Shown here: positions 36,146 to 46,815 of the stretch, in pieces
Layout: each line of letters opens with the position of its first letter
How positions within the stretch are numbered: the first letter of the stretch is position 1
Assembly: GCA_003952965.2 (NCBI GenBank)
Contig: CM025850.1
Location: forward strand, 23,058,997-23,122,996
Origin: Morella rubra
Taxonomy: Eukaryota; Streptophyta; Magnoliopsida; Fagales; Myricaceae
Length of the DNA stretch: 64,000 nucleotides
Direction: 5' to 3'
The notes under the pieces: model-generated
Told to the model about the DNA's origin: nothing
Seen by the model: the letters and a program-made list of their open reading frames with translations, nothing else
Database searches by the model: none
Made by a program: the position numbers and the translations under genes

Positions 36146-37430
36146 TGTTGGCTTTTGTGCACAATCAAGATTTTAATGATTTCAATAAATGGATCAAGTT
36201 TATAAAACGGACATCTTCAAAGACAAAGACGTTTTGATGAAAGAGCCAAAGACTTGAAGAAAGAAGATCAAGAAGATGCAAGGAGCTCAAAAGTGAAGTT
36301 TCAAGACCTTAGGGTATAAACCTTGTAACTCTTAGTTTCACTTTTGACAAGGATTATGAATCACACTTGCATATCTTTCAAAACGTGCATAAACCGTTTT
36401 ACCTTTTGTTTGAAAGATTAAAATGTTTTTAAAGGTTTTAAAACACCCCAATCAAACTCCCAAACCTTTCTTATACTTATGGAAGTAAGTCTTTAAAATT
36501 GGGTGTTTCAAAGAGGTCAAAAACGTGGTTTTAATTGAACCGGATCATGTGCTTAAGTTGAGGAGGTCGACCGGCTGGTGAAGCGGTCGACCGGTCTTCG
36601 ACCGCTTGGTATAGCGGTCGACCGGTTGATTTTGAAATAGATCCGTTGAGCTTCTGACAATATGACCGTTGAGTAACGGTAACTTGAAGCGGTCGACCGG
36701 TTCATGTAGCGTCGACCGGCTCGTTTTAACAGACGACTCCCAACGGCTATAAACGGCTATTTAGTTTTCATATGTGGCCTATAAATACACCTTCATAACG
36801 TCCAAAATAAATACACAACGACCACATATCATTTAGATCACTTGAGAAATATTCCAAACCTTCATATTCTATATTTCTCATATCATTCACACAAAACACA
36901 CTTTCATATCCTTGTCTTTGTGTGAATCAAGAGATAGAGCTTTCAATTTCATATCCACTCTTTGAGAGAGTTTATTCTTCAATCTTCATATCCAAAAGAG
37001 GTGATTCCTTTAGTGAGGTTGTTCACTAAAGAAGAAGCTTAGAGAGGGTATATCTCAAGCTTGGTTAGGTTGTGAGTGGTGAGCCCGAAAAACCACTTGG
37101 GTGGGTTTGAGTGTTAAGCCCGGGAAAACACTTGTACGGTTCTCTAGCACCCGGAAGCTAGAGTGTATGCTATTTGAAGATAGTGAAAAACCTCAAGGCT
37201 CGGTGAAGGAGCTTGAGGGGTGGATGTAGGCGGTTTGCCGAACCACCTAAAAATCACGTGTTTGCTTCTCTATCCCTACTCCTTACATTTAGCACTTATT
37301 TATTGTTGTTTTAATATACTTGTGCTAAATTAGACTTTACTTTGCAAACACGGTTTTGGGGGTTAAAAGCGAAAAAGTTTGGAAACCCAATTCACCCCCC
37401 TCTTGGGTTGCCTTAATCATTAGACTTACA
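36146..37430 (+). repeat. Solo LTR copy 2, SIRE-like copia family
   Basis: It starts TGTTGGCTTTTGTGCACAAT and ends TTAGACTTACA, with target duplication ATATG at 36141-36145 and 37431-37435. Near the 3' end is AACCCAATTCACCCCCCTC, a hallmark of plant copia LTRs of the SIRE/Maximus kind. It is 1285 bp, in plus orientation, opposite to the other three. It sits inside the PF20167-like frame, so it arrived after the CACTA-like unit. No internal element sequence remains, as expected after recombination between two LTRs. Confidence 0.9.
36560..36725. repeat. Cluster of GCGGTCGACCGG palindromes in solo LTR 2
   Basis: Five or six copies of AGCGGTCGACCGGTT or close variants lie within about 165 bases. 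The core GGTCGACC is self-complementary. Diverged equivalents are present in the same place in LTR copies 3 (about 45550-45710) and 4 (about 50670-50815). Confidence 0.85.
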
Positions 37431-38200
37431 ATATGGTCTTCGTTGTTGACTTCGAAGAGCTGAAGTATATGGGCTGGAGTATCGAGGACATTATGGATGA
37501 CCAAGGTTGAATTGAGTATCTGAAGAGAGATGACATAGCCTCTGTAGATCTGGTCTGGGAGTTTGACGCTGCATTGCTAGATGTTGAGGATATTGAAGCA
37601 ATGCTATGGATCTTCACTATACGCAAGGTGACCTTTCAGTTTTCACAAGACATCCTAGCGGCATTTATGGGGCTAGAGAGGCCAATTGGAGCATACCCTA
37701 CAGTGGAGATGGCGAACAAGCCAGATATGGAAGACATCTTTCAACTTTCACAGGCTAGAACGTGGTGCTAGTCGGACCCTTTGTCAGGTAGAAGTTCATG
37801 CTCCCCTTATGGCGTATTCTACCTCATCTTCGCCTATGACATCGAGCTGAGGGCTCACATGACAGAGTGCCCTATTACGAGAGGCGAGCTGATGCTGGCT
37901 GTGGCTAGAGGATGTGTTGTAGATCTTTCCTTGTACATCTTCCTGAGTCTTCGATCTGAGGTGAAGATCACTTCTTCAGCTGCGTTGCCGTACAGTCTAC
38001 TCTTGACACAGTTCCTCATAGTGTGGGCTGTATGGATAGTCCGAACGAGGAAATGAAGGTGCCTATCGATCCTATTTGTCAGACCACTTTGAACTGTTCT
38101 GAGGTGCAACTTAGTCGGCAATAGCGGGCTCCTACTCCCGTACAACGGCAAGAAGTGGAGGAGCCCCCTCGCCATGCACATGATCAGGAGCGACCTGCCT

Positions 38201-38765
38201 GGCTGATGCTTGGATGCAAACCTGAAGGGGATGGTTGAGACTGCTATTTTGCTGATGCATCAGTTGTGTGTTGGCTTGGAAACCCGTGTCTTTTCTATAG
38301 AGACTCAAATGACAGGATTGCAACCATTCCTTAGTCCATTCCAGGTACCTTGTGTGTGATATCGAGGAAGTTGGGCGCCATTGAAGATCAGCTAGGGAAT
38401 ATGAGTGAGTCCACGGGGGAGGGATCCAGTCAACCCGATCCATAGCATTATTAAGTCTTTCTTTTAATTTTTCACTCACGTTATTATTTTTGGACAACTA
38501 TTATCATATTTTATTTTTGTTTTGGATATTTATGTTGGTTTTGTATTTTGGATATTTACATTGATTTTGTTTTATGATAGTTATTATTTATCTTTTTTTA
38601 TTATTTTTTAATATTTACCTTTGACGGTATGGATATGTTAATACTTAAAATGTAATGTTCATGATCTATTACTTAGATTGTTATTAACTGTAACACTTAG
38701 AATCTTATGTTAAAATTTAAGATGAAATACATAAGTCTCTAATAAATATAACTAATTTATTTTAC
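38201..38765. other. Trailer of the PF20167-like unit and AT-rich spacer
   Basis: 38201-38450 still has moderate GC and may be the end of the PF20167-like reading frame in other frames; MSESTGEGSSQPDP followed by a stop at about 38445 is seen. From 38460 to 38765 the sequence is AT-rich spacer before the right repeat array. Confidence 0.35.
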
Positions 38766-38769
38766 TTAT

Positions 38770-40770
38770 CTAGGTAGCGTCTGAACGAAATTTAACCGTT
38801 TGGACATTTTTTTGTTGAATAAACGACGCTGTTTATTTAACAAAACCGTTTCCTGCGTTCTAAATGAGGCGTCCGGAAGTTCATTTTCTAATACGACGTT
38901 GTGGGGTTGGATGTAAAACGGTGTCATTGGCATGTTCGAATAATTTATTGAATTTAATTCAAAACACGTCCGGACGCCATCTAAATTTTGGATAACTATC
39001 TGGACGGCCACTAAATGCTAGGTGGTAAATTTTCACGCCAAATTTTTTAGGCAAACCGTCCGGACGTAACGGACGTAGTTTCGAGGAGTTAAAAGGCCGA
39101 AACCCAGAAACTGTATATTCATTTTGCAACTCTCCTAAAAATTGATAAAAACCCTCTCCAATTCATCTTATCTCAGATTTCTTCTTGGAGAGTCATTTGA
39201 ATCATTGAGGAGGAGGGTCAGGCATAGATTGCTTAAACTTTGGGTGGATTAGAGCAAATATTTGGGGTTTGGAAACTTTGAGAGGCACGATTTTTGTGGA
39301 TTTTGAGTAAAAATACATTGTTTTGCTTGATTGTTGATTGTTTAATGCTTTTGGTAGCTTAGAAACATGTTTGGTATTGATTGGGTGTGAAAATGGTGAT
39401 GTAAAACGGCTTTTTTGATTAAAGTGGTCGGTGGGCGTCTGATTGTCGAAGGGTCTGTTCTTTGACAATCGCAGTCCGGATGTTTACTGTTGATGTCCAA
39501 ACGGAAATTGTTACTGTTCGAACATCTGCATGGCGTGCGAACGTTTCTTTACGAAACGACATCTTTTCGTTCGTCGTAGTGCGAATGGCTTTTAATCCGT
39601 CCGAACGGTATTGCATGTAGTTTGTTTAATATTTATTTTTTGTTAATTCGGAATTGTCTAAGTTGTGGACAGTTTGGGACTAGACTATCCGTAATGTTCG
39701 TAAATGTTGATCAGCTCATTGATCGGTTTTTGTTAATATTTGAATGATTTTTTATTAGGTTGGCCATGGATCGCTTTGAGAAAAATATTTCAAACACCGG
39801 GGTGCAGACTGAGCGACCTACTTGGGCGGAGGAGCTGGTAGTGGAGCTGAATGCTATTCGGATGGAAGTGATTATTGTGAGAGATCATGTGTCCCAATTT
39901 TACTAGTCTCTCCATACTGTTCCGATACAGATCCGGACACTCATCAAACAAGTGGAGATTATGGAGGAACAGTTAGAGCACGTTCGTGACGCTGTCGGAC
40001 ATGATGTCGACGAGTCAGTTCGTCGTCGTGATTTAGACTAGTCTTTGGTTTATGTTTTTCGTTATTATTTACTTATAGTTTGTTAATCTTCTGCTTGTAC
40101 TAGACTTTATAATTATGTTTCTCATTTTGTATTTTTAGGAACAGTTATTTTATATTTTGTACTTGATTTTGATTATGTATTTTGTTTACTATTATGTCGG
40201 TTAGATATAATTTGTTGACCATTATTAATTTTATCTTATATTAATATAGTATTTAAATATTAAATACATAATTAAATAAATTAAATTTGAGTATTGTCTA
40301 TTATAATTAAGAGCAGTCCGGACGCATTAATAATGTCCGTACGTCCGCTTAATGCTACACATCTGCACGTGCTAAATAAACGTCCACATGTGTTACCATT
40401 GCAAATGTCCGAACTCAAATCAACCGTCGTCACGTCCTTATTTTAGCATCGTCCACACGTTCTGTCGCCGTTCGCACAGTATATTCGTGGCAATTTCTTT
40501 TTCTTAGTATAAAAAGAATAAGTGTGTGCACGTTTTTTTGTTTTCGTGCGGATGATGAATCTGCTTACAAAATTAAATTTTGACACATAAATTCACTTCG
40601 TGCGAATAGGTAAGAGACATTCACATAGTTTGCCTTGACGAAATTGATTTTGTTAGGTAATAAATTGATGTTCGCACGGTACATGCGAACAGAAAAAAAT
40701 AAGGAATCCGTGACGTTTTTATATTTGTCACACGAAATGAAAACCATCCGAACCTTATATGTTGGCATCT
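38770..40770. repeat. Right array of CGTNCGNACG-like subterminal repeats
   Basis: Copies include GCGTCCGGAAG near 38868, CGTCCGGACGCC near 38967, CCGTCCGGACGTAACGGACG near 39056, CCGTCCGAACGG near 39598, AGTCCGGACGC near 40316 and GTTCGCACGGTA near 40671. They bracket the small coiled-coil frame at 39766-40041. The base wording is the same as in the left array, which is why the two arms are treated as one element. Confidence 0.7.
39766..40041 (+). pseudogene. Small coiled-coil reading frame of the CACTA-like unit
   Basis: The 92-codon frame starts MDRFEKNISNTGVQTERPTW and ends EQLEHVRDAVGHDVDESVRR with a stop at 40039. One in-frame TAG lies near 39905, about halfway. The predicted product is rich in E, V, I and R with a heptad-like pattern (EELVVELNAIRMEVIIV and IKQVEIMEEQLEHV), so it should form a coiled coil. 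Upstream, TTTTTATTAGG at 39750-39760 could be a splice acceptor. I recognise no family. Preservation of frame on both sides of one stop suggests a once-translated protein. Confidence 0.45.
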
Positions 40771-40939
40771 GGACACTATTCTTGAGGAACCTCACAAATT
40801 GTCACCCAAAAATAAGGGTGACAGGCTTCTCCTGTCAAACCTATTATCAAACTTTTTTTGACACCAATAACTTTTGCTGACAAAATTTTGACTTTAGGCG
40901 ACGAAAATATTTGACTCCCAAAACCCATTTTGTTGTAGT

Positions 40940-41852
40940 GAATGAAAGAAGTCTTCGATGGAGATAGAAATTAAGTTCCTGGGACGAAACATTTAGGTCG
41001 AGGAATGTTGGATGATTTTTAAACAAGATTATGATTTTTTTAAGGAGAAGTTGCTTTACGAAAAGATAGCTTGTATTTTCCTATGGACCAAATTTCAATT
41101 CGGTTGACTATATTTTACATGAGTTTCCAAACATCTAAAAGTGAGGAAAATACTTTCTATAAATGAGTTTACAACAAAATAAATGGAACCTTGGTCTATT
41201 TCTCTCCTTTTTTTTCTGCTCTCTCCTTTTCCCTCTCTTTTTTCTTTTTCTTCCTCTTTTATTTCTCTTTCTTCTTTGTCTTTTACTTCCCTTTTACTTT
41301 CTCACTTCTTTGTCTATTTCTGTTGCGTTGTTTCTCTCTGTTCGTTTTTCAATTTCCACCGCCATTTCTTCATTTCCTTTTCTTTCTTACTTCATGTCTC
41401 TTTCTTATTAATTGTCCTTATTATTTTTTCCCTTATCCTATCAAAAATTAACCTCCAAAATCACTCACCAACAGATTTCAAATGCAACCCGTATTGAAGG
41501 CTTCTCTTCTTCAAAAATTAACCTCCAAAATCACTCACCAATAACGAGAGGCTTTTTAATGTGTATAAAGTTAGTGAAGCGATCTTCTTCAATGTTTTTT
41601 TATTCTAAGCAATCACATTGCAATTTATTCGATTGAGAACTCAGAATTATTCTTGATGTTGCAGCAGATCCTTCATTGGTCTAGTTTAGATCTTCTCAAG
41701 ATGTTGTAGTTGATGGTTTGCAATCATCTCTTTAGGCTGCTTCAACAACTACATGTGGCGACTCTTTTATTGATGAAAATAGACTCAAAGTGAAGAAACT
41801 ATATAATTGAGACCACTCTCTTTCTTCGCCATTTTTGTTTCTATTTTGGGGA
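40940..41852. other. Spacer with polypyrimidine tract and a 31-bp direct repeat
   Basis: 41205-41410 is strongly C+T rich on the plus strand (TTTCTTCC-like units); the overlapping long frames there are composition artefacts. TCAAAAATTAACCTCCAAAA followed by TCACTCACCAA occurs at 41441-41471 and again at 41511-41541, a perfect 31-bp direct repeat at a 70-bp offset. No gene is recognised. Confidence 0.6.
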
Positions 41853-41853
41853 A

Positions 41854-42135
41854 AAGTCACTTTGAGCCCTCTAAATACCAATGCAATTTCAAATAGGGGT
41901 CTAAATTACCAATTTTGACACATTAAGCCCTCAAACTTCCACAATTAATCAAATTGCGCCCTAAAATAAAATCTGACTGTCAAAATTATGCCACATGGCT
42001 CATTTACAACACACATGGCATGAGCTTGATCGTTGAAGGCGCAAATTGATGAAATTTGATAGTTCTTGGGCTCAATGTGTCAGAGGTAGTACTAAAGACT
42101 CCTGTTTGAGATTGCTTTGGTAGTTTATAGCGACT
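41854..42135. mobile_element. Foldback MITE
   Basis: The left arm AAGTCACTTTGAGCCC.. and right arm ..GTTTATAGCGACTT are long imperfect inverted repeats that cover most of the element. Matching words include TGACACATTAAGCCC on the left and its inverse GGGCTCAATGTGTCA on the right. A fragment of one arm, GAGGGCTCAAAGTGACTTT, occurs again at about 53034-53052. No clear target duplication was found. Confidence 0.6.
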
Positions 42136-42666
42136 TGTGCCTGTATTTACTTCTAAGCTTTCTTTATCATAAGAATGCTGACTAAACTAGATTATGGCAT
42201 GAACGTTTCCCAGGCGCTCAAAAGATCAAAATACCGTCACTCGACTTAAAAAGGAAAAGTTGAGGGAAATCAATTCTAGCCTAAAAAGGATACATAAATC
42301 TTTGATAGTTGAAAGAAAAACTCCATATTTGATTTAGGAAAAAAATTTCCTCTCATTATCTTCAATAACGATATATTATTTAATTAACAATTAGCCATGA
42401 AAAATAATTAAGCTTCTAAAATACAACTTTCAAATAGAAACATATTGTTGATTTATCAAATACGAGAAATAAAAGAAAGACATTTCATTTAGATGGAAAT
42501 AAGTTTTTAAATCCTTCAAAAAGGATTTTTACAAAAGAATTGCTAAGGTATTTACAAAAGCATGAACCAAATAAAGCTCAACAAATACCTACCAACTATT
42601 TCCAAAACTTTACATAATAAAACCTAAAAATTAAAGCAACATAAACTTGTCCATAAAATAAAATAA

Positions 42667-42986
42667 GGGTTATTACACTTTACATCTACGTGGCTTGGGA
42701 GTCTTGACAATTTACATCTCATTCTTTCAATTTTGATACATTTTATCCACGTGGTTTTGAGTTCCTTCGATTTGCATCCCATCGTTTATTTATCCATTAA
42801 AATGAAAGGAAATTTCAATCACGTGTTCTGCACGTGGCTAACTTGCCCATTTTGCTACCCGATATTAAAAAATGATTAGTTACGCTTTACACCCACGTGG
42901 TTTGGGGATCTAACACTTTGCAACCCATTCTTTTATTTTTGAGACATTTTGCACCAAACTACATGGGTGCAAAGTGTAATTAACCC
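42667..42986. mobile_element. MULE-type MITE with 9-bp target duplication
   Basis: The ends GGGTTATTACACTTTACATC and, inverted, GGGTTAATTACACTTTGCAC form an imperfect terminal inverted repeat of about 33 bases. The perfect 9-bp duplication ATAAAATAA flanks both sides (42658-42666 and 42987-42995). A 9-bp duplication points to the Mutator superfamily. It is 320 bp and non-coding. The flank is low complexity, so part of the match could be chance. Confidence 0.7.
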
Positions 42987-44837
42987 ATAAAATAAAACAA
43001 CTTCAACGAAGCAACATAATTACGGATCCTCATCAGCACCCGTATGGTCAACAACGCCATCTCTCAGCGTCCTGGCTCACCGACTTTGCAGAGATGTCAA
43101 GCAGCCACAACACAGTCAGAGAAGGGTTAACTGGAGTCTAGGTATGAAAGTGCTTGATCAGCACCTCATACGTGTTCGATACCCACACCCAGACTTGAAC
43201 CCTCAATGTGTGTATAATGAAATCATAGGTATGAAGGATCTTTAGAACCCTTATGATCTGCTAATGTTAATGAAAGCGATAAAACATGTTCCAAATATTA
43301 TAACAAGATAATCAAATAAGAATAAGCAATAAACAATTATTGATGAATAATGATATTATGAGCAGGTTACTGATCTTATTATCAGTACTAAGTGAGTTAT
43401 CTTATTCACGGTGAACATCTAACTCCACCCTCTATTTACCACTAGAGTCTGGGTTGTGCATCTCCCTTCAGTTCAAACTGTTTCATGATTTCCATGCTCC
43501 TCGGAATGATAACAGAGCATGAATCCAGCCCCATGCTACTAGGAGCCACCCCTTGACCCCGTCATGGCCTTGGTTGCACGTCCCCCAGTTATCGGTACCA
43601 TCACAACTTCGCTCAACAAATTATTTGATACTTCAATCTTTGAATCCTTAATGTACTCATGAATGATATGTTGAATACATTATGCAACATTCAAACATTT
43701 GACAAGAAAGTATCAAATAAGATAACGCTTATATCATCTTGCCTTTTATTCTTTAAACTTATTAAATCTCTATTTAATAATTCATTTCTTTTAATTATTC
43801 GTTTCTTTTGAGATTTTTAATCATTAGGTTATGTTTTACTACCACTGGGCTTTAAAAATTTGTAAGGCCTATTTAACTTTTAATTTCCTTGTCAAAGTAT
43901 TATACTTTTATTCTTTAATTCTTTCTTACCTTGGTTGGGCCTTGTGGCCCAATGCCATGTGTCTTTTTAAGGGTTGGACCTCTTCAATTAAACCCTAAGT
44001 CTAATTTTCTTCCATGTGGGCTCTAGGTCTCTCAACTTTTAAGGCTTTTTGGTTTCAAGGCCCTTTACATTATTTTTATTCCTCTTTTCTTTAATGTTTA
44101 ATGGAATTTATGGCATAAATATTTAAAAGTTTCAGATTTAATTATAACCCTTTTTAGATCTCTTTTTGGTCTCAAGTTGGGCTTTCAAGGCCCAAGAAAA
44201 GTTATTGGGCCCCCAAGTCCCATTAAGCTTCCTTGTTGTTATTTTTTATCACCTTTAAGTATTTCTTGCTTAATTAAATTATCTTCTTACAATACTTAAG
44301 GCTCTAATTATTAAACTTACTCATTTAGAAACTTAATTAACAATTAGGGGCTCAATTTAATTAATTTTAGTCCAAATCCACTTATTATATCTAATTTCTT
44401 AGTTCTTCATCTATAGGACTATCTTCACTCAAAAGCCCCTCAAATCAAGTGTATATGAACTGTCCAAATTTGAATACACTCAAAACAATGAATTAACAAG
44501 CTTCAAATGGGATCATTAAGCATTCAAAAGATCAAGATATGCAAAAGTCCATCCCTTAGGTTTTTTAACCTTTGGACCCGTAGCCTCTATAGTTTCTCTT
44601 AGCCATTTTGGCTCAACCAAAGTGACATGCAAGGCATAATAATGCATCAACATACCTTAAGACAAACATATATATCTCAACATATAATCAATTGCATGCA
44701 TCATTTGACAAGATTTTGATACATAAATGACATGCAACATATTCTATCCCAATAAAATCTCATTCATGTACATATTTGGCTATAAGCTTCACAAAAAACC
44801 AAGAACTTGTCATCTAACTGCTATATATATATCATCT
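42987..44837. other. Decayed LTR-like block
   Basis: No gene is recognised. 43400-43640 is related by eye to 25080-25260, including GGTACCATCAC and the preceding TTGC..TC-CC words. The section 43930-44240 is rich in GGCCC words, as seen in plant gypsy LTRs. Orientation and limits are unknown. Confidence 0.4.
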
Positions 44838-46125
44838 TGTAAATCCTAGGATTAAGGCAACCCAAGAAGGGGGTGAATTGGGTTTCCAAACTTTTTTGCT
44901 TTTAACCCCCAAAATCGTGTTTGCAAAGTAAAGTCTAATTTAGCACAAGTATATTAAAACAACAACTAAATAAGTGCTAAATGTAAGGAGTAGGGATAGA
45001 GAAGCAAACACGTGATTTTTAGGTGGTTTGGCAGACCCGCCTTTATCCACCCCTCAAGCTCCTTCACCGAGCCTTGAGGTTTTTTCACTATCTTCAAATA
45101 GCATACACTCTAGCTTCCGGGTGCTAGAGAAACCGTACAAGTGTTTTCCCGAGCTTAACACTCAAACCCACCCAAGTGCTTTTTCGGGCTCACCACTCAC
45201 AACCTAACCAAGCTTGAGATATACCCTCTCTAAGCTTCTTCTTTTAGTGAACAACCTCATTAAAGGAATCACCTCTTTTGGATATGAAGATTAAAGAATA
45301 AACTCTCTCAAAGAGTGGATATGAAATTGAAAATTCTATCTCTTGATTCACACAAAGACAAGGATATGAAAGTGTGTTTGTGTGTGAATGATATGAGAAA
45401 TATAGAATATGAAAGTTTGGAATATTTCTCAAGTGGTCTAAATGATATGTGGTCGTTGTGTGTATATTTTGGACGTTATGAAGGTGTATTTATAGGCCAC
45501 ATATGAAAACTAGCCGTTTATAGCCGTTGGGAGTCGTCTGTTAAAAACGAGCCGGTCGACCGCTACATGAACCGGTCGACCACTTCAAGTTACCATTACT
45601 CAATGGTAATATTGTCAGAAGCTCAACGGATCTATTTCAAAATCAACCGATCGACCGCTATACCAAGCGTCGAAGACCAGTCGACTGCTTCACCAGCCGG
45701 TTGACCTCCTCAACTTAAGCACATGATCCGGTTCAATTAAAAACACGTTTTGACCTCTTTGAAACACCCAATTTTAAAGACTTACTTCCCATAAGTATAT
45801 GAAAGGTTTGGGAGTTTGATTGGGGTGTTTTAAAACCTTTAAAAATATTTTAATCTTTCAAACAAAAGGTAAAACGGTTTATGCACGTTTTGAAAGATAT
45901 GCAAGTGAGATTCATAATCCTTGTCAAAAGTGAAACTAAGAGTTACAAGGTTTATACCCTAAGGTCTTGAAACTTCACTTTTGAGCTCCTTGCATGTTCT
46001 TGATCTTCTTTCTTCAAGTCTTTGGCTCTTTCATCAAAACGTCTTTGTCTTTGAAGATGTCCGTTTTATAAACTTGATCCATTTATTGAAATCATCAAAA
46101 TCTCGATTGTGCATAAAAGCCAACA
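44838..46125 (-). repeat. Solo LTR copy 3, SIRE-like copia family
   Basis: On the plus strand it runs from TGTAAATCCTAGGATTAAGG to AAAAGCCAACA, so the LTR itself reads on the minus strand. Target duplication CATCT lies at 44833-44837 and 46126-46130. It is 1288 bp and very similar by eye to copies 2 and 4. No internal region follows on either side. It lies about 70 bp left of the hAT transposon. Confidence 0.9.
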
Positions 46126-46760
46126 CATCTCATGTTCAAAATTCAAGAAAACTAAAAGAATCTAAACAAAGAAGCAAATCTCTTCAACCCGTGTCCTCTA
46201 GCACATAGGCTATGCAAAATTACTGTCGTTACCAAAATCGGATTTCCAATACCGACATCCGCATCAGGGCACCGCCTACTGTTAGGAACCGGAGCTGGAT
46301 GTGGTAGAGGATATTGCGTTGAAGTAGAATTACCATAATTTTACCTTCAACGCCTAAAATTCTAGTTCTGGATTTTTTTTTTTTTTTTTTACCTGGGTCA
46401 AAACAACCCAGTTTTGTTTATTAAACCCCTAGACCAAAACGCACCAGTTAGGTTACGTGACTTATGTTAGCCCCCCTGGCTCTCTCTCTCTCTCTCACTT
46501 CTCCTTCTTCTCTCGGCTCTTTGGCTCTGTCTACACTCCTTTCTCGGCCTCTCCTCTGTCTCTCAGTCTCTCTTGCCGGCTGTGGCTATCTCCTTTCAAC
46601 TCTCGTCACTGGCCCATTGATCTCTCATCCCCTCACTCTCAACTCTTAGTCTCTCACCACCATCACTCTTGCCGGCCGCCACTTCCTACTTCTCTCCCAA
46701 GCCACTGATCTCTCAGTTGGCCCGGCCACTGATTTCGTAGTGCTGCTGCTTTTCTCAACC

Positions 46761-46762
<2 letters not shown>

Positions 46763-46812
<50 letters not shown>
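46763..46812. repeat. (CT)n microsatellite
   Basis: About 24 CT units lie in the pyrimidine-rich leader of the hAT element, just 5' of an intron-like region. Confidence 0.95.

Positions 46813-46815
<3 letters not shown>

Larger units (their letters stand above)
35993..38200 (+). pseudogene. Putative plant transposon protein (PF20167-like), broken
   Basis: The frame starts MSKLHHSSSSSFVETST at 35993, after a TTTTACAG that could be a splice acceptor. It is split by the nested solo LTR at 36146-37430 and continues at 37436 with FVVDFEELKYMGWSIEDIMD. The body includes VWEFDAAL, IRKVTFQFSQDILAAFMGLE and then RGELMLAVARGCVVDLSLYI and LPYSLLLTQFLIVWAV. That order (VREFY-like helix, a V-x-G-V-x-F-S segment, then a LL-A-I-x-G-x-x-I-D-V region and LPY-LLIT) is that of the plant family named putative plant transposon protein. 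In-frame stops occur (near 37508, 37769 and 38054), so it is not intact. Its function is unknown. Confidence 0.6.
34511..40939 (+). mobile_element. CACTA-like DNA transposon unit with palindromic subterminal repeats
   Basis: The right terminus read inward is CACTACAACAAAATGGG, a classic plant CACTA end. The left terminus is unresolved; the unit's repeat motif begins near 34515. Both arms (34.5-35.95 kb and 38.77-40.77 kb) hold dozens of copies of a semi-palindrome around CGTCCGGACG (variants CGTTCGAACG, CGTGCGCACG, TCCGCACGGA), as CACTA subterminal transposase-binding repeats do. A hairpin of TGGGTGACA/TGTCACCCA lies at 34633-34659, and a mirrored TGTCACCC/GGGTGACA at 40800-40823. Between the arms lie a PF20167-like remnant and, within the right arm, a small coiled-coil frame. 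No TNP2-type transposase is seen. A solo LTR of 1285 bp is nested at 36146-37430. Confidence 0.6.

Noticed and set aside
41163-41497. Three overlapping frames rich in Phe, Leu and Ser that look like membrane proteins
   Set aside because: They are translations of a polypyrimidine tract in three frames; composition explains them.
46457-46708. Serine/leucine-rich frames before the hAT transposase
   Set aside because: They come from the CT-rich leader of the hAT element and have no domain.
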